Shown here: positions 1-10,380 of the stretch, piece by piece
How positions within the stretch are numbered: position 1 is the first letter of the stretch
Layout of the letters: every line of letters begins with the position of its first letter
Assembly (NCBI GenBank): GCA_964531095.1
Contig: CAZHED010000029.1
Location: forward strand, 1-64,000
DNA length: 64,000 bases
Origin: Palsa-1150 sp964531095
GTDB lineage: Bacteria; Myxococcota_A; Polyangia; Polyangiales; Polyangiaceae
Direction: 5' to 3'
Program-made: the position numbers and the translations under genes
The notes under the pieces: generated by a model
What the model was told of the DNA's origin: nothing
Database searches by the model: none
Seen by the model: the letters and a program-made list of their open reading frames with translations, nothing else

Positions 1-54
1 CACGGGCACGGGCACGGGCACGGGCACGGGCACGGGCACGGGCACGGGCACGGG
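1..54. repeat. Hexanucleotide tandem repeat (CACGGG)x9
   Basis: Nine perfect copies of CACGGG start the window and may continue to the left. Read on the minus strand in the frame of the overlapping gene they encode Pro-Val dipeptides. The same hexamer recurs as an intergenic inverted repeat near 17.0 kb, so it is a dispersed simple-sequence family in this genome. Confidence 0.95.
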
Positions 55-219
55 ACCCATCCGCGACGGGGTGACGAGATCGAGCGGCGGCACCACGCCC
101 ACTCGCCCGGTCTTCCACGGGATGGGCTCGACGTCAGGATGCGGATCGGGCGCCCCGCCGGCGATGACCGCCGGCGCGAGCTGAACGCCCGCGTGCGGAC
201 GCGCTTGCGGCTGCGGCAC
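1..219 (-). CDS. Partial hypothetical protein with Pro-Val repeat tail, cut by the left edge
   Basis: An open frame of 73 codons runs from a GTG at 219 to the window edge without a stop. It begins 4 bp after the stop of the DUF362 gene. A strong Shine-Dalgarno AAGGAGG sits in that gene's last codons (Lys-Glu-Val-stop), about 9 nt before this GTG, which is the main reason to call it a gene. The visible residues are Pro/Ala/Val-rich and then become nine Pro-Val dipeptides encoded by the CACGGG hexamer array. Such tails can be extended periplasmic spacers, but the function is unknown because the rest lies outside the window. Confidence 0.5.
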   Translation of the reverse strand, partial: MPQPQARPHAGVQLAPAVIAGGAPDPHPDVEPIPWKTGRVGVVPPLDLVTPSRMGPVPVPVPVPVPVPVPVPV

Positions 220-223
220 GGGA

Positions 224-1261
224 TCAGACCTCCTTCACGCGGAGGCTCTCCCAGCGCATCGTGCCAAGGCCTCGCTTCTCGCCCATGGCGAGGTACGGCA
301 GGTTCTCCGGTCGCTGGCCGATGAGGGTGCATCCGAACGCGTCTGCTGCGACTTGATCCACCGTCGCGACGACCGTGTGCATGTCCCTCGCGTCGTCGAT
401 GTTGCCGCCCTGCGGGCCGTTTCGCATGAGAACGCGCCACGCGTCCATGACGACCAGCGTCGGCCGCATAAACGTCGCGAGATCGGCGATCGACGTATCG
501 ATGTTCTGGTGCAGACGATTCCTTCGCCCCCCGAGAACGCCGTACCAGTTCTTCATCGCCGCCGTGAACTTCGCGAGGTTGTGGTGCTTGGCGACGGGCA
601 CGTTGATCACCTTGTCGGCGTCGACCAGCGTCGTGAAGATCGGCCACTCGTCGAGCACGTCGCCCCTGAGGCGCATCGTGCGGAAGCGATGCTCCTGGGG
701 CAGGACGACGTCGGCCCCGGCTTCGTAGGCGGCGCGCCAGATCCCGGAGCGCTGAAAGCAGCGGTTGGGATCGTTGCACGAGCCGTCGGCGACGACGACC
801 TTCTTGGCGCCGGCCTCGAAGGCAAGCCTGATCACCGACGCGACCACATCGGGGTTGGTGTTCGCGGCATGGATGGGCATGCGATCCCAACCGATATTCG
901 GCTTCACGACGACGACGTCGCCGCGCGACACGAACTTCGCCATCCCGCCGAGTGCCTCTACCGCGCGGCGCACGAGCTGCTCGGGAGTCGCTGTCGCGCC
1001 CGGCGAGTCGTCCCCCACCTCCTTCGGCGCCGCGCGCGCGATCGCGAGCTCGGCGTGCTGGGCGTCGCGCTCCGCCATGCGGTAGTCGCGCACCTGGCGC
1101 GCGGCCGACGACTGCGCGACGTCGAAGCCCCCCTTGTCCCAAGCGAAGCGCGCCCCGACGCCCGCCGCGCCGAGCACTCCGGCCATCGAGCCGAGGCGTA
1201 CCAGAGCCTCGCGGCGCGTAGGCGGCGCGAAGTCAGCGTTGCGGTCCTTCGGGAAACTCAC
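224..1261 (-). CDS. DUF362 domain protein with Tat-like N-terminus
   Basis: The product of about 345 aa contains the DUF362 core: a VVVVKPNIGWD segment, a VVVADGSCNDP segment, and a long C-terminal part with the NVPVAKHHNLAKFTAAMKNW signature. DUF362 proteins are uncharacterised and often lie beside iron-sulfur proteins. The GTG start at 1261 is chosen because it has a GGAG about 12 nt upstream and gives a short leader with a twin-arginine pattern (TRREALVRLG, then a hydrophobic Ala/Gly/Val stretch), suggesting Tat export as a folded protein. The next gene's ribosome binding site is embedded in this gene's 3' end, so the two are probably co-transcribed. Start codon moderately certain. Confidence 0.8.
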   Translation of the reverse strand: MSFPKDRNADFAPPTRREALVRLGSMAGVLGAAGVGARFAWDKGGFDVAQSSAARQVRDYRMAERDAQHAELAIARAAPKEVGDDSPGATATPEQLVRRAVEALGGMAKFVSRGDVVVVKPNIGWDRMPIHAANTNPDVVASVIRLAFEAGAKKVVVADGSCNDPNRCFQRSGIWRAAYEAGADVVLPQEHRFRTMRLRGDVLDEWPIFTTLVDADKVINVPVAKHHNLAKFTAAMKNWYGVLGGRRNRLHQNIDTSIADLATFMRPTLVVMDAWRVLMRNGPQGGNIDDARDMHTVVATVDQVAADAFGCTLIGQRPENLPYLAMGEKRGLGTMRWESLRVKEV

Positions 1262-1341
1262 GTTAAATCCATACTCCGAGTTCAGCCGCGTCGCCAACTT
1301 GGGGGAGCGGCGCGACCCTAAGCTCGGCCGGCTAAACCAAT

Positions 1342-1468
1342 CTAGAAGCTTTGGCTTTTCGCCAAGACCAAGCGATGGGTTCGTCGACCGCGCGACGACT
1401 ACTGCGGTATTTTGAGCGCGGCAGGCGAAGCCAGCGCCCCGGTATCGGCGAAAAGCCCAGGCTTCTAG
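1342..1468. repeat. 127-bp element with 22-bp terminal inverted repeats (MITE-like or hairpin)
   Basis: Positions 1342-1363 and 1447-1468 are inverted repeats matching at 20 of 22 bases, each ending in CTAGAAGC outward. The interior of about 83 bp has no coding potential. The right arm contains the TAG stop of the sigma-54 activator gene. Size and symmetry fit a miniature inverted-repeat element or a long transcript hairpin between two same-strand genes. No clear target-site duplication is seen next to the arms. Confidence 0.6.
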
Positions 1469-3033
1469 GAGCTCATCCCGTCGGCCGGCGGCGCCCCTCC
1501 GGCCGTTCCACCCCCCCGAAGCCCGTGCTTTTGCACGAGCCGGTGCAAGTACATCCGGTCCATTCCGGCCATGCGCGACGCTTTGCTCATGTTGTTGCCG
1601 GCCGCGTCGAGCAGGGCGGACAAGTATCCCCGCTCGAACGTGTCGATCGCACAGTCTTTGGCGATCTTGAAGGGCACGCTGATGTCTGCGGCCGCCGAGC
1701 CCGCCGTCGCGACGAGCGAGCGGCGGATCGCCGGCCCCGCCTTCTGGAGCACGACGGAGCGCTCGACGTAGTTGCGCAGCTCCCGGACGTTCCCCGGCCA
1801 ATCGTGGCGCGCCATTTCGGCGAGCACCGCGGGAGTGAAGAGCCGCTCTTCGTCCGGAACGCCAAGCGCCTGAAGGAACACACGCACCAGAATGAGCAGG
1901 TCGTCGAGACGCTCGCGGAGGGGCGGGACACGCACGCACATCACGGCCAGCCGGAAGTAGAGGTCTTCGCGAAACCCGCCGCGGTTCACTTCCCGCTCCA
2001 GATCGCGGTTGCTGGCGCTGACGACACGCACGTTCACTTTGCGCGGCCGCGTCTCGCCCACCCGGCGAATCTCTTGCGCCTCGATCGCGCGAAGCAGCTT
2101 CGGCTGAAGCTCCAGAGGGAGCTCGCCCACTTCGTCGAGGAAGACCGTTCCGCCATCGGCGGCCTCGAACGCACCGATCCGATCGCGGTCTGCGCCCGTG
2201 AAGCTTCCGCGCATGTGCCCGAACAGCTCGCTCTCGACCAGGCTCGGGCTGATCGCGCCGCAGTCGACGACGATGAACGCTTTGTCCGCTCGCGGGCTGC
2301 GCTGCACGATCTCGTTGGCGACGAGCTCCTTGCCGGTGCCGCTCTCGCCCTCGATGAGGATGTTGATGTCGCTCGGCCCCACCCTCTCGAGGAGCGCGAA
2401 GAGCTTGCGCATGGGCATGCTGGTCCCGGCGAGCTGGCCGAACGCGGGGATCATCGGAACGACGGCTTGCTCCGTCGGCGCAATCGATCGGACCCGCACG
2501 ATCGAATCACCGAGCGCGAGGGTCGTATCCGCCGGGAGATCGGCGTCCCGAATCCGCACGCCGTCCAGGCGCGTTCCGTTGAGCGAGCCCCAGTCGCGCA
2601 CACGCCAAGCGCCCTCTTCGCGCAGGAGCCGGCAGTGAAACCGCGAGACGGCCTGATCTTGCAACACGAGATCGTTCGACGAATGGGTCCCGACGCGGCA
2701 GAAGTCTCCGTCGAAGAGCACTGTGCGCGAAACGGCTTTGCCGGCCTCCCGCTCGACGGTGAGCGACAGCCGCGGAATGGCGACCGTGTCGATCAACGTG
2801 CGCACGGTCGCGACGCTGGGGTCGTCGCGCCGGAGCATCGTGGGAGGCCCCTCGGTCGCCGGAGGAAAGAAGGAAGACGGCTTCGTGGCGGTCCCCGGAA
2901 TGTCGGCGTCTTCGAGGATGGGAGAGGTCGGCTGCGCGGACGGAGTCGAGCGGGCGGGCGGCGGGGGCAGCGGGTTCGAAGGCAATCGAGGGGAGCTCAC
3001 GCGGTCTCGAGTATGCCACGGAACGCCTCGCAC
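1465..3033 (-). CDS. FHA-domain sigma-54-dependent transcriptional activator
   Basis: A bacterial enhancer-binding protein of about 522 aa. After a Pro-rich leader comes an FHA domain (residues about 85-165, with CRVGTHSSNDLVL and WGSLNGTRLDG), which binds phosphothreonine. An AAA+ sigma-54 interaction domain follows, with Walker A GESGTGKE near residue 228, a GSFTGA loop near 273 and Walker B GGTVFLDEVGEL. The C-terminal Fis-type helix-turn-helix lies around 478-500. The canonical loop is GAFTGA; the Ser variant occurs in some activators. FHA-type activators are common in myxobacteria and respond to Ser/Thr kinases. GTG starts at 3033 and 3000 are both possible, neither with a good ribosome site. 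Its stop lies in the adjacent inverted repeat. Confidence 0.93.
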   Translation of the reverse strand: MRGVPWHTRDRVSSPRLPSNPLPPPPARSTPSAQPTSPILEDADIPGTATKPSSFFPPATEGPPTMLRRDDPSVATVRTLIDTVAIPRLSLTVEREAGKAVSRTVLFDGDFCRVGTHSSNDLVLQDQAVSRFHCRLLREEGAWRVRDWGSLNGTRLDGVRIRDADLPADTTLALGDSIVRVRSIAPTEQAVVPMIPAFGQLAGTSMPMRKLFALLERVGPSDINILIEGESGTGKELVANEIVQRSPRADKAFIVVDCGAISPSLVESELFGHMRGSFTGADRDRIGAFEAADGGTVFLDEVGELPLELQPKLLRAIEAQEIRRVGETRPRKVNVRVVSASNRDLEREVNRGGFREDLYFRLAVMCVRVPPLRERLDDLLILVRVFLQALGVPDEERLFTPAVLAEMARHDWPGNVRELRNYVERSVVLQKAGPAIRRSLVATAGSAAADISVPFKIAKDCAIDTFERGYLSALLDAAGNNMSKASRMAGMDRMYLHRLVQKHGLRGGGTAGGAPPADGMSS

Positions 3034-3307
3034 AAGGTCCGCCCCACCGCGACGCGTCGCCGAGCGCCGACCTTCTCGGCAATCGCGCCCGCGACGCTCA
3101 GTTTCCAGTATCGATGGAGATGGCCGCTGACGCTGCGAGCGCGTTCTACCGAGCGAACCGTCGGGCGCTTCGACGAGCGCCGAGGCGCGGCTGCCCTACT
3201 GCCCGCGGGCCCGAGAAACTTCGTCTGCGCGACGGGTGACGGAGTTATGGTGCGAACGAAGGGCCGCCTACAGTGCGCGCCCCTCGGGGGCCACGAAGGA
3301 CATCGTC

Positions 3308-6300
3308 ATGCAAACACCGCATTTGCGTGGAGGCTCCCTTGGCGGGCCATCCGAAGGCAAACACGAAAGCGAAGAAGCGATCCTCGACACGATGCTCGCG
3401 TCGATGGCGCGCGGCGCGCTCCCCGCCGAGGCGTGGGCGAAGCTGCACACCGCCGCGCAGGACGAGCACCGTCTGAGCGAGCTCGCGTTCGGGTTCGAGA
3501 GCGTCTCGCAGGGCAAGCGCCTGAAGACCCTTCCGCCGCCGGTCGCCGCCGAGTTCTTCTTTCAGGCGGCGAATTTCTTCGGCGACGTCTTCAGCGACGA
3601 CATGGGGGCGGTGACCTATCTGGAGCGCGCGCTGGCGCTCGCACCCACGCACTCGGCGTCGTTCGCCAAGATCGAGCACATTCTTCGCAAGACCGAGCAG
3701 CCGAAGAAACTCTCCGAAGTCTACGTGGCCGTGGCCCAGCACCGTCCGCGCGGCGAGCAAGCTCCGCTTCTGCGCCGCGCTGCGGAGGTCTTGTCGAAGG
3801 TGGAAGGCGCGGGAGACAAAGTCATCGAGCTCCTGCAGCAAGCCGCTCGACTCGACCCGGGCGACGCGCTCGGGCGCGCTCGCCTCGAGGCGCTGTACCT
3901 CGCGGCAAATCGGCTGAGGGACGTCGCCCGGCTCAACGAGCAAGCGCTGACCGCGGAACCCCCGCCGGAACCGGCCGTCCGCAAGAAGCTCCTCTCTCGG
4001 ATCGTCGAAGTGTACGCCGACAAGCTGAACGAGCCGGAGCGCGCGCTGCCGCATGTCGAGCAACTCTTGGCGATGGATCCGATGCACGCGGAGGCACGGA
4101 CCGTCGCGCAGAGGCTCGTGGGCATCAAAGGGCTCGCGGCGCGCGCGGCTTCGGCCCTGGCCACCGCCAGCGACGCATTCGGAACACCGCAAGAGACAGC
4201 ACGCTACGTGACCATCGAGCTCGAGCACACGCGCGGAGCGAAGCGGATCGCCCTGCTGCTCAAGCTCGGAAAGCTCAAGCACCAGAGGATGGGGGACGCG
4301 AAGGGTGCGTTCGAGCTCTTCGACCAGGCCATCGCCATTGACCCGGGCGACGACGACTTGCGCGCCCACTACCTCGCGGCCGCCGGCGAAATCGGCGCTT
4401 GGGGGGACGCCGCAAAGACGCTCGGGCGAGCGCTGTCTTCGGTGAAAGACGCGTCGGTCAAGGCGAAAGTGAGCGCGCACCTAGGGGCCGCGCTCCACCA
4501 CCGCGGCGACTCGGAGCGAGCCACGCTGGTTCTATCGGGCGTGCTTGCGGCGCCGGAGGCCCCCGTCGATGCAGTGCTCGCGGCCGCCCGCACGCTACGC
4601 GTCATCCACGAGGAGGAGAAGGACGCAGAGGCCCTCTGCGACGTGCTCGAGTGGATCGCGGAGCTCGAGCCCGACGACAACGAACGCCGAGCGGCGGACG
4701 AGCGGTTGGCCGAAGTGGCGTCGGAGCTGAACGACACGAACCGTGCGATCGCGGCATACGAGCGGCTCTTGCCGACGGCCGCCCGCGCACGGGCGCTCGA
4801 GGCGCTGGCGGCCCTTTACGAGGCGAGCGGCGAGCCCGACAAGCGCGCGAGCCTCCTCGATGAGCTGGCGAAAAGCGACGCGGACCCTGCGCGCGCCCGG
4901 GATCTCATGACGCTCGCCGCGGACTTGCGCGCCAAGGAGAGTGAAGACACCGCCGTGCTGGAGAGCGTCGACGAGGGACTGCTCGAAGAGGTCGACGCCG
5001 GAGACGACGCGGTCGAGCTGGCCGCCCGAGAGCCAGCAGACGACGCGGTCGAACTGGCCGCCCGAGAGCCAGNNNNNNNNNNNNNNNNNNNNNNNNNNNN
5101 NNNNNNNNNNNNNNNNNNNNNNNNNNNNNNNNNNNNNNNNNNNNNNNNNNNNNNNNNNNNNNNNNNNNNNNNCTGGCCGCCCGAGAGCCAGCAGACGACG
5201 CGGTCGAACTGGCCGCCCGAGAGCCAGGAGACGACGCGGTCGAACCGATCGCCCCGGAGCTGGGAGACGAAGACATCGCGCTGGCGACGCTGGAGCGGCC
5301 CACCGAGACGACGCGGGGCGCCGCGCTCGACGAGCCGCGTATGCACGAGGACGACCGCATCGAACCGTGGTTGCCCCGCGCTCTGGCCCTCTACCAGCGT
5401 ACCGCCGAAGGCGGCTCCGCGAGCCTGGAGGACCTCGCGGCGACCGCGCGGCTCGCGCTCGCCAGCGGCGACCCCGAACAAGCGCTTTCGGCGCTCCGAC
5501 TCCAGCGGGCTCGCACCGGCGGCCGGGCGCCGGCGATCGACCTGGAGATAGCGCGCGTGCTCCTGGCGCGCACGAACCGGCCGTCGGAAGCGCTCGCGGT
5601 CCTTGGCTCCGTCCTCGGCGAAGTGCCGAATGACCCGACGGCGCGGGCGCTGGCCGCCCGTCTGCTCGGTCACGAAGAGACCCGCTCCGAGGCAACGCGC
5701 GTGCTCGATCGAGCGTGCGACGAAGCGGACGACGGCAGCGCGCGCGCGCGGATCCTCGAGTGCCTGCTCGACGCGCCGGCCGGTCCCGCGGACGCGAACG
5801 CGCGCGCCGGGTGGTTTGCTCGCCTCATCGACGTCCGGCTCGAAGGGGCCGACCCGCAGGGGGCGCTCGCGACGACGATCCGAGCCGTGCGCGAGCTGCC
5901 GGAGGTCGTCACCCTGTGGGACCGAGCGGAGGAGCTTGCGCGGACGCTGGGGCGCCCGGACGAGGTGACGGCGCTCTACGACGAAGTGCTCGCGCGGCCC
6001 CTCCCGCGCGACCAGGCGCTCCGCCTCGGCCAGCGGGCCGTCCAGTTCCACGACGAGTGGTTCGAAGACTCGGCAGCCGCCGTGCGCATCCTCGAGCGCG
6101 TGCTCGAACGAGAGCCGTCCGCCGAGTGGGCATTCAATCGGCTGAAGCTGCGGCTCGATGCCCTGGAGCGCTGGGACGAGCTCTTCGCCCTCTACGACCG
6201 CGCGCTCGACGCGGCGCCCGAGGAGCGGCGCGATGCCCTCCTGCAAGAGGCGGCGCTGACCGCGAAAGACTTCGCCGATCGGCCGGACCACGCGATCCGG

Positions 6301-9300
6301 TATCTCGAGGAGCTCGTCCATCGCAGCGACGGCGACCCGAGCCTCGTGAATGCGCTCGAGCGCCTCTACGATCGGCAAGGCCGTCACCGCGAGCTCGTGG
6401 CGCTCTTGACCGCCCGCCTTCCGTCGCTGAAACAGGAAGACCGCTTGCGCGCTCGCGCACGCATCGCGGCGCTGTCGCTCGACGAGCTCGGCGACGTGGC
6501 GGCTGCCCTGGACATCATCGAGCCCGCGCTGCGGACGGGCCCGTGGGACGACCAAGCGGCGCCCGAGCTGCGCCCCCTTCTGGAGCGCATCCTCGAAGCC
6601 GTCCCGCCCGCGGCGGATCGGTCGCCGGACGAGGCATCGGTGCGACAGCGCGCAGCGGCGTGGCTGCGTGGGCACTACGCTCGCGCGGGGCGCGACGCGG
6701 ACCTGGCCAGGATGGTGCTCGTGCAGCTCGAAGCCGCCCCTTCGGCCGAAGAGCGCGTTCGCTGCCACCTGCAGATCGCCGACCTCTACGAACGGCTCGG
6801 CGACGAAACGGCGGCCCTCGAGCACGTCGGCCTCGCGTCGACCCTCGACCCGGGCGACGCAGCCAAGCGAGCGAAGCTCGTGAAGCTCGCCACGAGCACG
6901 GAGCGGTTCGACCGGCTGGCGGACTTCCTGTCGGCCGCAGCGAGCGCAACGATCAAGCCGGCGCTGGGCATCGCCCTGACGATCCAGGCGGCGGCCGTTC
7001 GGGCGGACCGGTTGAACGACGCGGGCGGAGCGATCGCCCTCCTGGCCTCGGCGGTCACGAGGCGCGGCGCATCCAACGACGACGTGGTCGCCGTGGGGCG
7101 GAGGCTCGAGTCGCTGCTCGACGTCGCCGGCCGCGCGGAAGAGCGACTCGGCGTGCTCGAGCGGCTGGCCGCGGCGGAGCCGGTCCCGGGCGCCCGGCGC
7201 GAGACGCTCGGCAAGGCCGGACACCTGGCCGCTCGGCTCGGACAGAGCGCGCGCGCGATCGCGCTCTGGCAGACGCGACTCGCAGCCGACGATCGGGACG
7301 TCGAGGCGCTCGATGCCCTGGTCGACCTCTTCGAACGCACCGGCGACCAAGCGAGGCTCGCGGTGGTGCTGACCCAGCGCGCGCGTGTGGCCGCGAGCGA
7401 CTCGCTTCGACGTGCCGATCGAGTCCGAGTCGCCCGCCTGCTGAGCGACGTTCTCGGCCGTCCGCAAGAAGCGATCGCCACGTGGCGCGAAGTGGAGCGC
7501 GACTTCGGCGAGGCCGACGACGCGGTCGTGGCGCTCACCTCGCTCCTGCGGTCGACGCAGCGCTGGCAAGAGCTCGTGACTCTCCTGGAGCGCGCCGCCG
7601 AGCGGACCTCGGACGGTGCGACGCGGGCCGAACTTTGGCGTCAGATCGGCGACGTGCAGCAAGTCTCCCTGGGAGCGCACGCCGCCGCTGCGTCTGCGTT
7701 CGCGCGCGCGCTCCACGCCGATCCCCGCAACGCCGGGGCGCGCGCGGGGCTGCTGCTGCTCGCAAGCGACGACGCCCATCGGGCCGCTGCGGTCGACGTG
7801 CTCCTCGGATCGCTGCGGGCCAGTGAAGACTGGCGCGCGATCCTCGACCTCACCGACCTTCGACTTCGCGCGGCCGCCTCCGACGGCGACAAGCTGGCGA
7901 TCCTCCTCGAAACGATGGAGATCGCGGAGGGGCGCGCCGCAGACGCGCGTCTGGCGTTCGAGACGATGCGCAGGGCGTTCGCCATCGGCCCGTCGGACCC
8001 ACGGGTCCAGAGCGAGACAGCGCGCCTGGCCGACGCCGTCGGAGGGTGGCGCGCGCTGGTCGACTCCTACCAGGAGGCGATCGAAGGCGCCGCACGCGGC
8101 GACGCCTGGCTCGTGGCTCAGTTGCGGGCGTGGGCGGGCGCGGTGCTCGAGAGCCGCCTCGAAGACCCGAGCAGCGCGCTCGCGGCGTACGTGCAAGTGG
8201 TCGCCGACACCGCGGACATCGAGGCCGGCTGCGCGGCCGTGCGCGTGGCGGGGCAGCTCGCCCGATGGCCCGTGGCGGCGAAAGTCGTCGTCGATCTCGC
8301 CCGCGCGCAGGGGGCTCCATCGCGGGAGCTGTTCGCGGCCTACGAGCGGGCCGCGAGCGCATCGGGGCTCTGGGACGAGGCCGTGCAAGCTCTCGAGGAG
8401 CGAGTCATGGCGGGCGCCGTGGGGGGTTCTGTGGGCCGCGACATCGAGGCACGCATCGCGGAGTGGCATCGCGACCGGCGCGGCGATCCCGGCGCCGCGC
8501 AGGCCGCCTACTACCGCGCGCTCGCTCAAGACGACACGAGCGCGAGGGTGCTCGAGGCGCTCGCCGCGCTCCAGAGGCGCGACCGGGGCGAGCCACTCGT
8601 CCACACGCTGCTCCGGCTGTCCGAGGCGGTCGGCGGCGACATGGCGCTGCTGCGCGAGGCGGCGGAGGTTGCGCGCGACTCCGCGGGCGATCGGACGTTG
8701 GCGCGGTCGATTCTCACCGACCTGCTGGCCCTCGCCCGCGACCGGTACGCCGTGGAGGGCGACCCACGAACCGTCGCGCTCGCGGAGTGGGCGGTCGAGG
8801 GCCTCGCGCGGTTGCACGAACAAGAGGGCGACGCCCTCGCGCTCGTGAATGTCCTTGCGGAGGGAGACCGCCTTCCCCTCGAACCCACGCTGCGCCGTTC
8901 GATGCGACGCCGCGCCGCACGGATCGCGCTCGAGCGTCTGGCTGACCACAGGCGCGCCATCGCCCTCTACCTCGCGATCCTGGACGACGATCCCCAAGAT
9001 ACCGAGGCGGTCGACCGGCTCCTGTCGACCTATGCGGCGCACGGATACACACGCGACCTCCTCGGTCTGAGAGAGCGCCAAATCGACACGGCGACCGACA
9101 CCCCGGCGCGGATCGTGCTCCGGCTCGAAGCAGCGCGGCTGCTCGGGGAGCTCGGCGAGCCGGCGCGCGCCGCGGCGATGCTGCGGGCCAATCTGGAAGA
9201 AGACGGCCGTCACGCGGGTACGGTCGATGCCCTGGTGGCGGTGCTCATGGGGGACGGGCGTCCCCGCGAGGTGTGCGACTTGCTCGAGGAGCAGGCGCTC

Positions 9301-10362
9301 TTTGCGGAGGCCGGCGGAGACGATCGCCGCGCGGCCGACCACTGGTGTCTGGCCGGGACGATTGCCGAGCAGGTCTTGCATACCCCGACGGACGCCGAGG
9401 GCTACCACTCGCGCGCCGTCGCGCTCGAAGCCCGAGCGGGGTCGCTCGACGCGCTGGCGCGTCTGGCGACCGCGCGCGCAGACCACCCAGCCGCGGCGCA
9501 GTGGCTCGAGCGCCTGCTCGACGTCGTGGATCGCGGGCGACGGGTGGAGACGATCCTCCGCCTTTGCGACGCGCTGGTCGCTTCGAGCGAAATAGCGAGA
9601 GCGATCGAGCGCCTGCAACAGGAGCTCCATGCCGTGCCGGCGACCGAGCCGCTGCGCGCTCGCCTCGTCACGCTCTACCGCGAAGCGGGTGCCTGGGCCC
9701 AGCTCGCCCGGATCCTGACGGACGGCGCGGGCGATGGGCTGGACAAGCCGACCCGAATAGCGCGCCTGCTCGAGGCAGCCTCGCTGCTTTCCGATCGCTG
9801 CGGCGAGCCGGCGCTCGCGGTGCCGATTCTGGAGCGGGCGAGCGCCCTGACTCCCGAGGACCACGCCGTGAGCCTCCTCCTGGCCGAAGCATTGACCCGG
9901 GCGGAGCGCCTCGACGAGGCACGGGCCATCTTGCAGTCGGTCGTCGCCTCGTTCGGCCGGCGGCGCCCCAAGCCGCGCGCCGCCGTTCACGCTCGGCTCG
10001 CCCGCCTGGAGCTTGCGGCGGGCGACCTCGTGCGGGCCATGATCGAGCTCGAGACCGCGGCTTCGATCGACCAGGACGACCAGGAGATCCTGCGAACCCT
10101 TGCGGAGACCGCGCGCGATGCGGGCCACCTCGACGCGGCAGAGAAGGCCTACCGTGCTCTCCTGGATGGGCTTCGTCGTCATGGGGAGCTCGGCGAAGCG
10201 CCGGGCATGGCCCGCAGCGAAGTGCTGCTCGAGCTCCACGCGCTCGCCGAGCAGCGCGGCGACAGCGCTCGCGCGGCGGAGATCCTCGAGAGCGCCCTCG
10301 AGACCTCGGCCAGGGAGGACTACGATCGGCAACAACTCGAGGGCGCGCACGCAGAGGAGTGA
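3308..10362 (+). CDS. Giant TPR-repeat protein, interrupted by an assembly gap
   Basis: The ATG at 3308 has an AAGGA site 7 nt upstream. The product is about 2,320 aa or more, built almost entirely of helical tetratricopeptide-like repeats, with many copies of A-x-x-x-Y/L-E-R-x-L-x-x-x-P type segments. No signal peptide or membrane span is evident, so it is probably a cytoplasmic scaffold. Gap 1 (5073-5172) falls in an acidic 12-residue repeat, and the reading frame changes from frame 2 to frame 1 across it. This is an artefact of the placeholder length, because the same repeat is in frame on both sides. No catalytic domain is recognisable. It stands alone between the activator and recA. Confidence 0.88.
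5003..5265 (+). repeat. 36-bp coding tandem repeat around gap 1
   Basis: Units of 36 bp encode DDAVELAAREPA. One full unit (5003-5038) and most of a second precede the gap. After it come a partial unit, a full unit (5194-5229) and a diverged one (5230-5265). Near identity at the DNA level explains the assembly break. Confidence 0.9.
5073..5172. other. Assembly gap (100 N)
   Basis: Exactly 100 N, the usual placeholder. From the repeat phase on each side the true missing length should be 17 + 36n bases, which also restores the reading frame of the TPR gene. Confidence 0.95.
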
Positions 10363-10380
10363 AGGCGACCGGGCGCTACG

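Noticed and set aside
353..1321. Long plus-strand open frame opposite the DUF362 gene
   Set aside because: Arg/His/Val-rich product without motifs; it mirrors a well-supported minus-strand gene, as expected in GC-rich DNA.
5073..5551. Apparent frameshift in the giant TPR gene
   Set aside because: The frame change occurs across a 100-N placeholder in a 36-bp repeat that is in frame on both sides, so it is an assembly artefact.
4816..10350. Very long minus-strand frame opposite the giant TPR gene
   Set aside because: Composition is Arg-rich low complexity with no domain; the plus-strand TPR repeats are clear.
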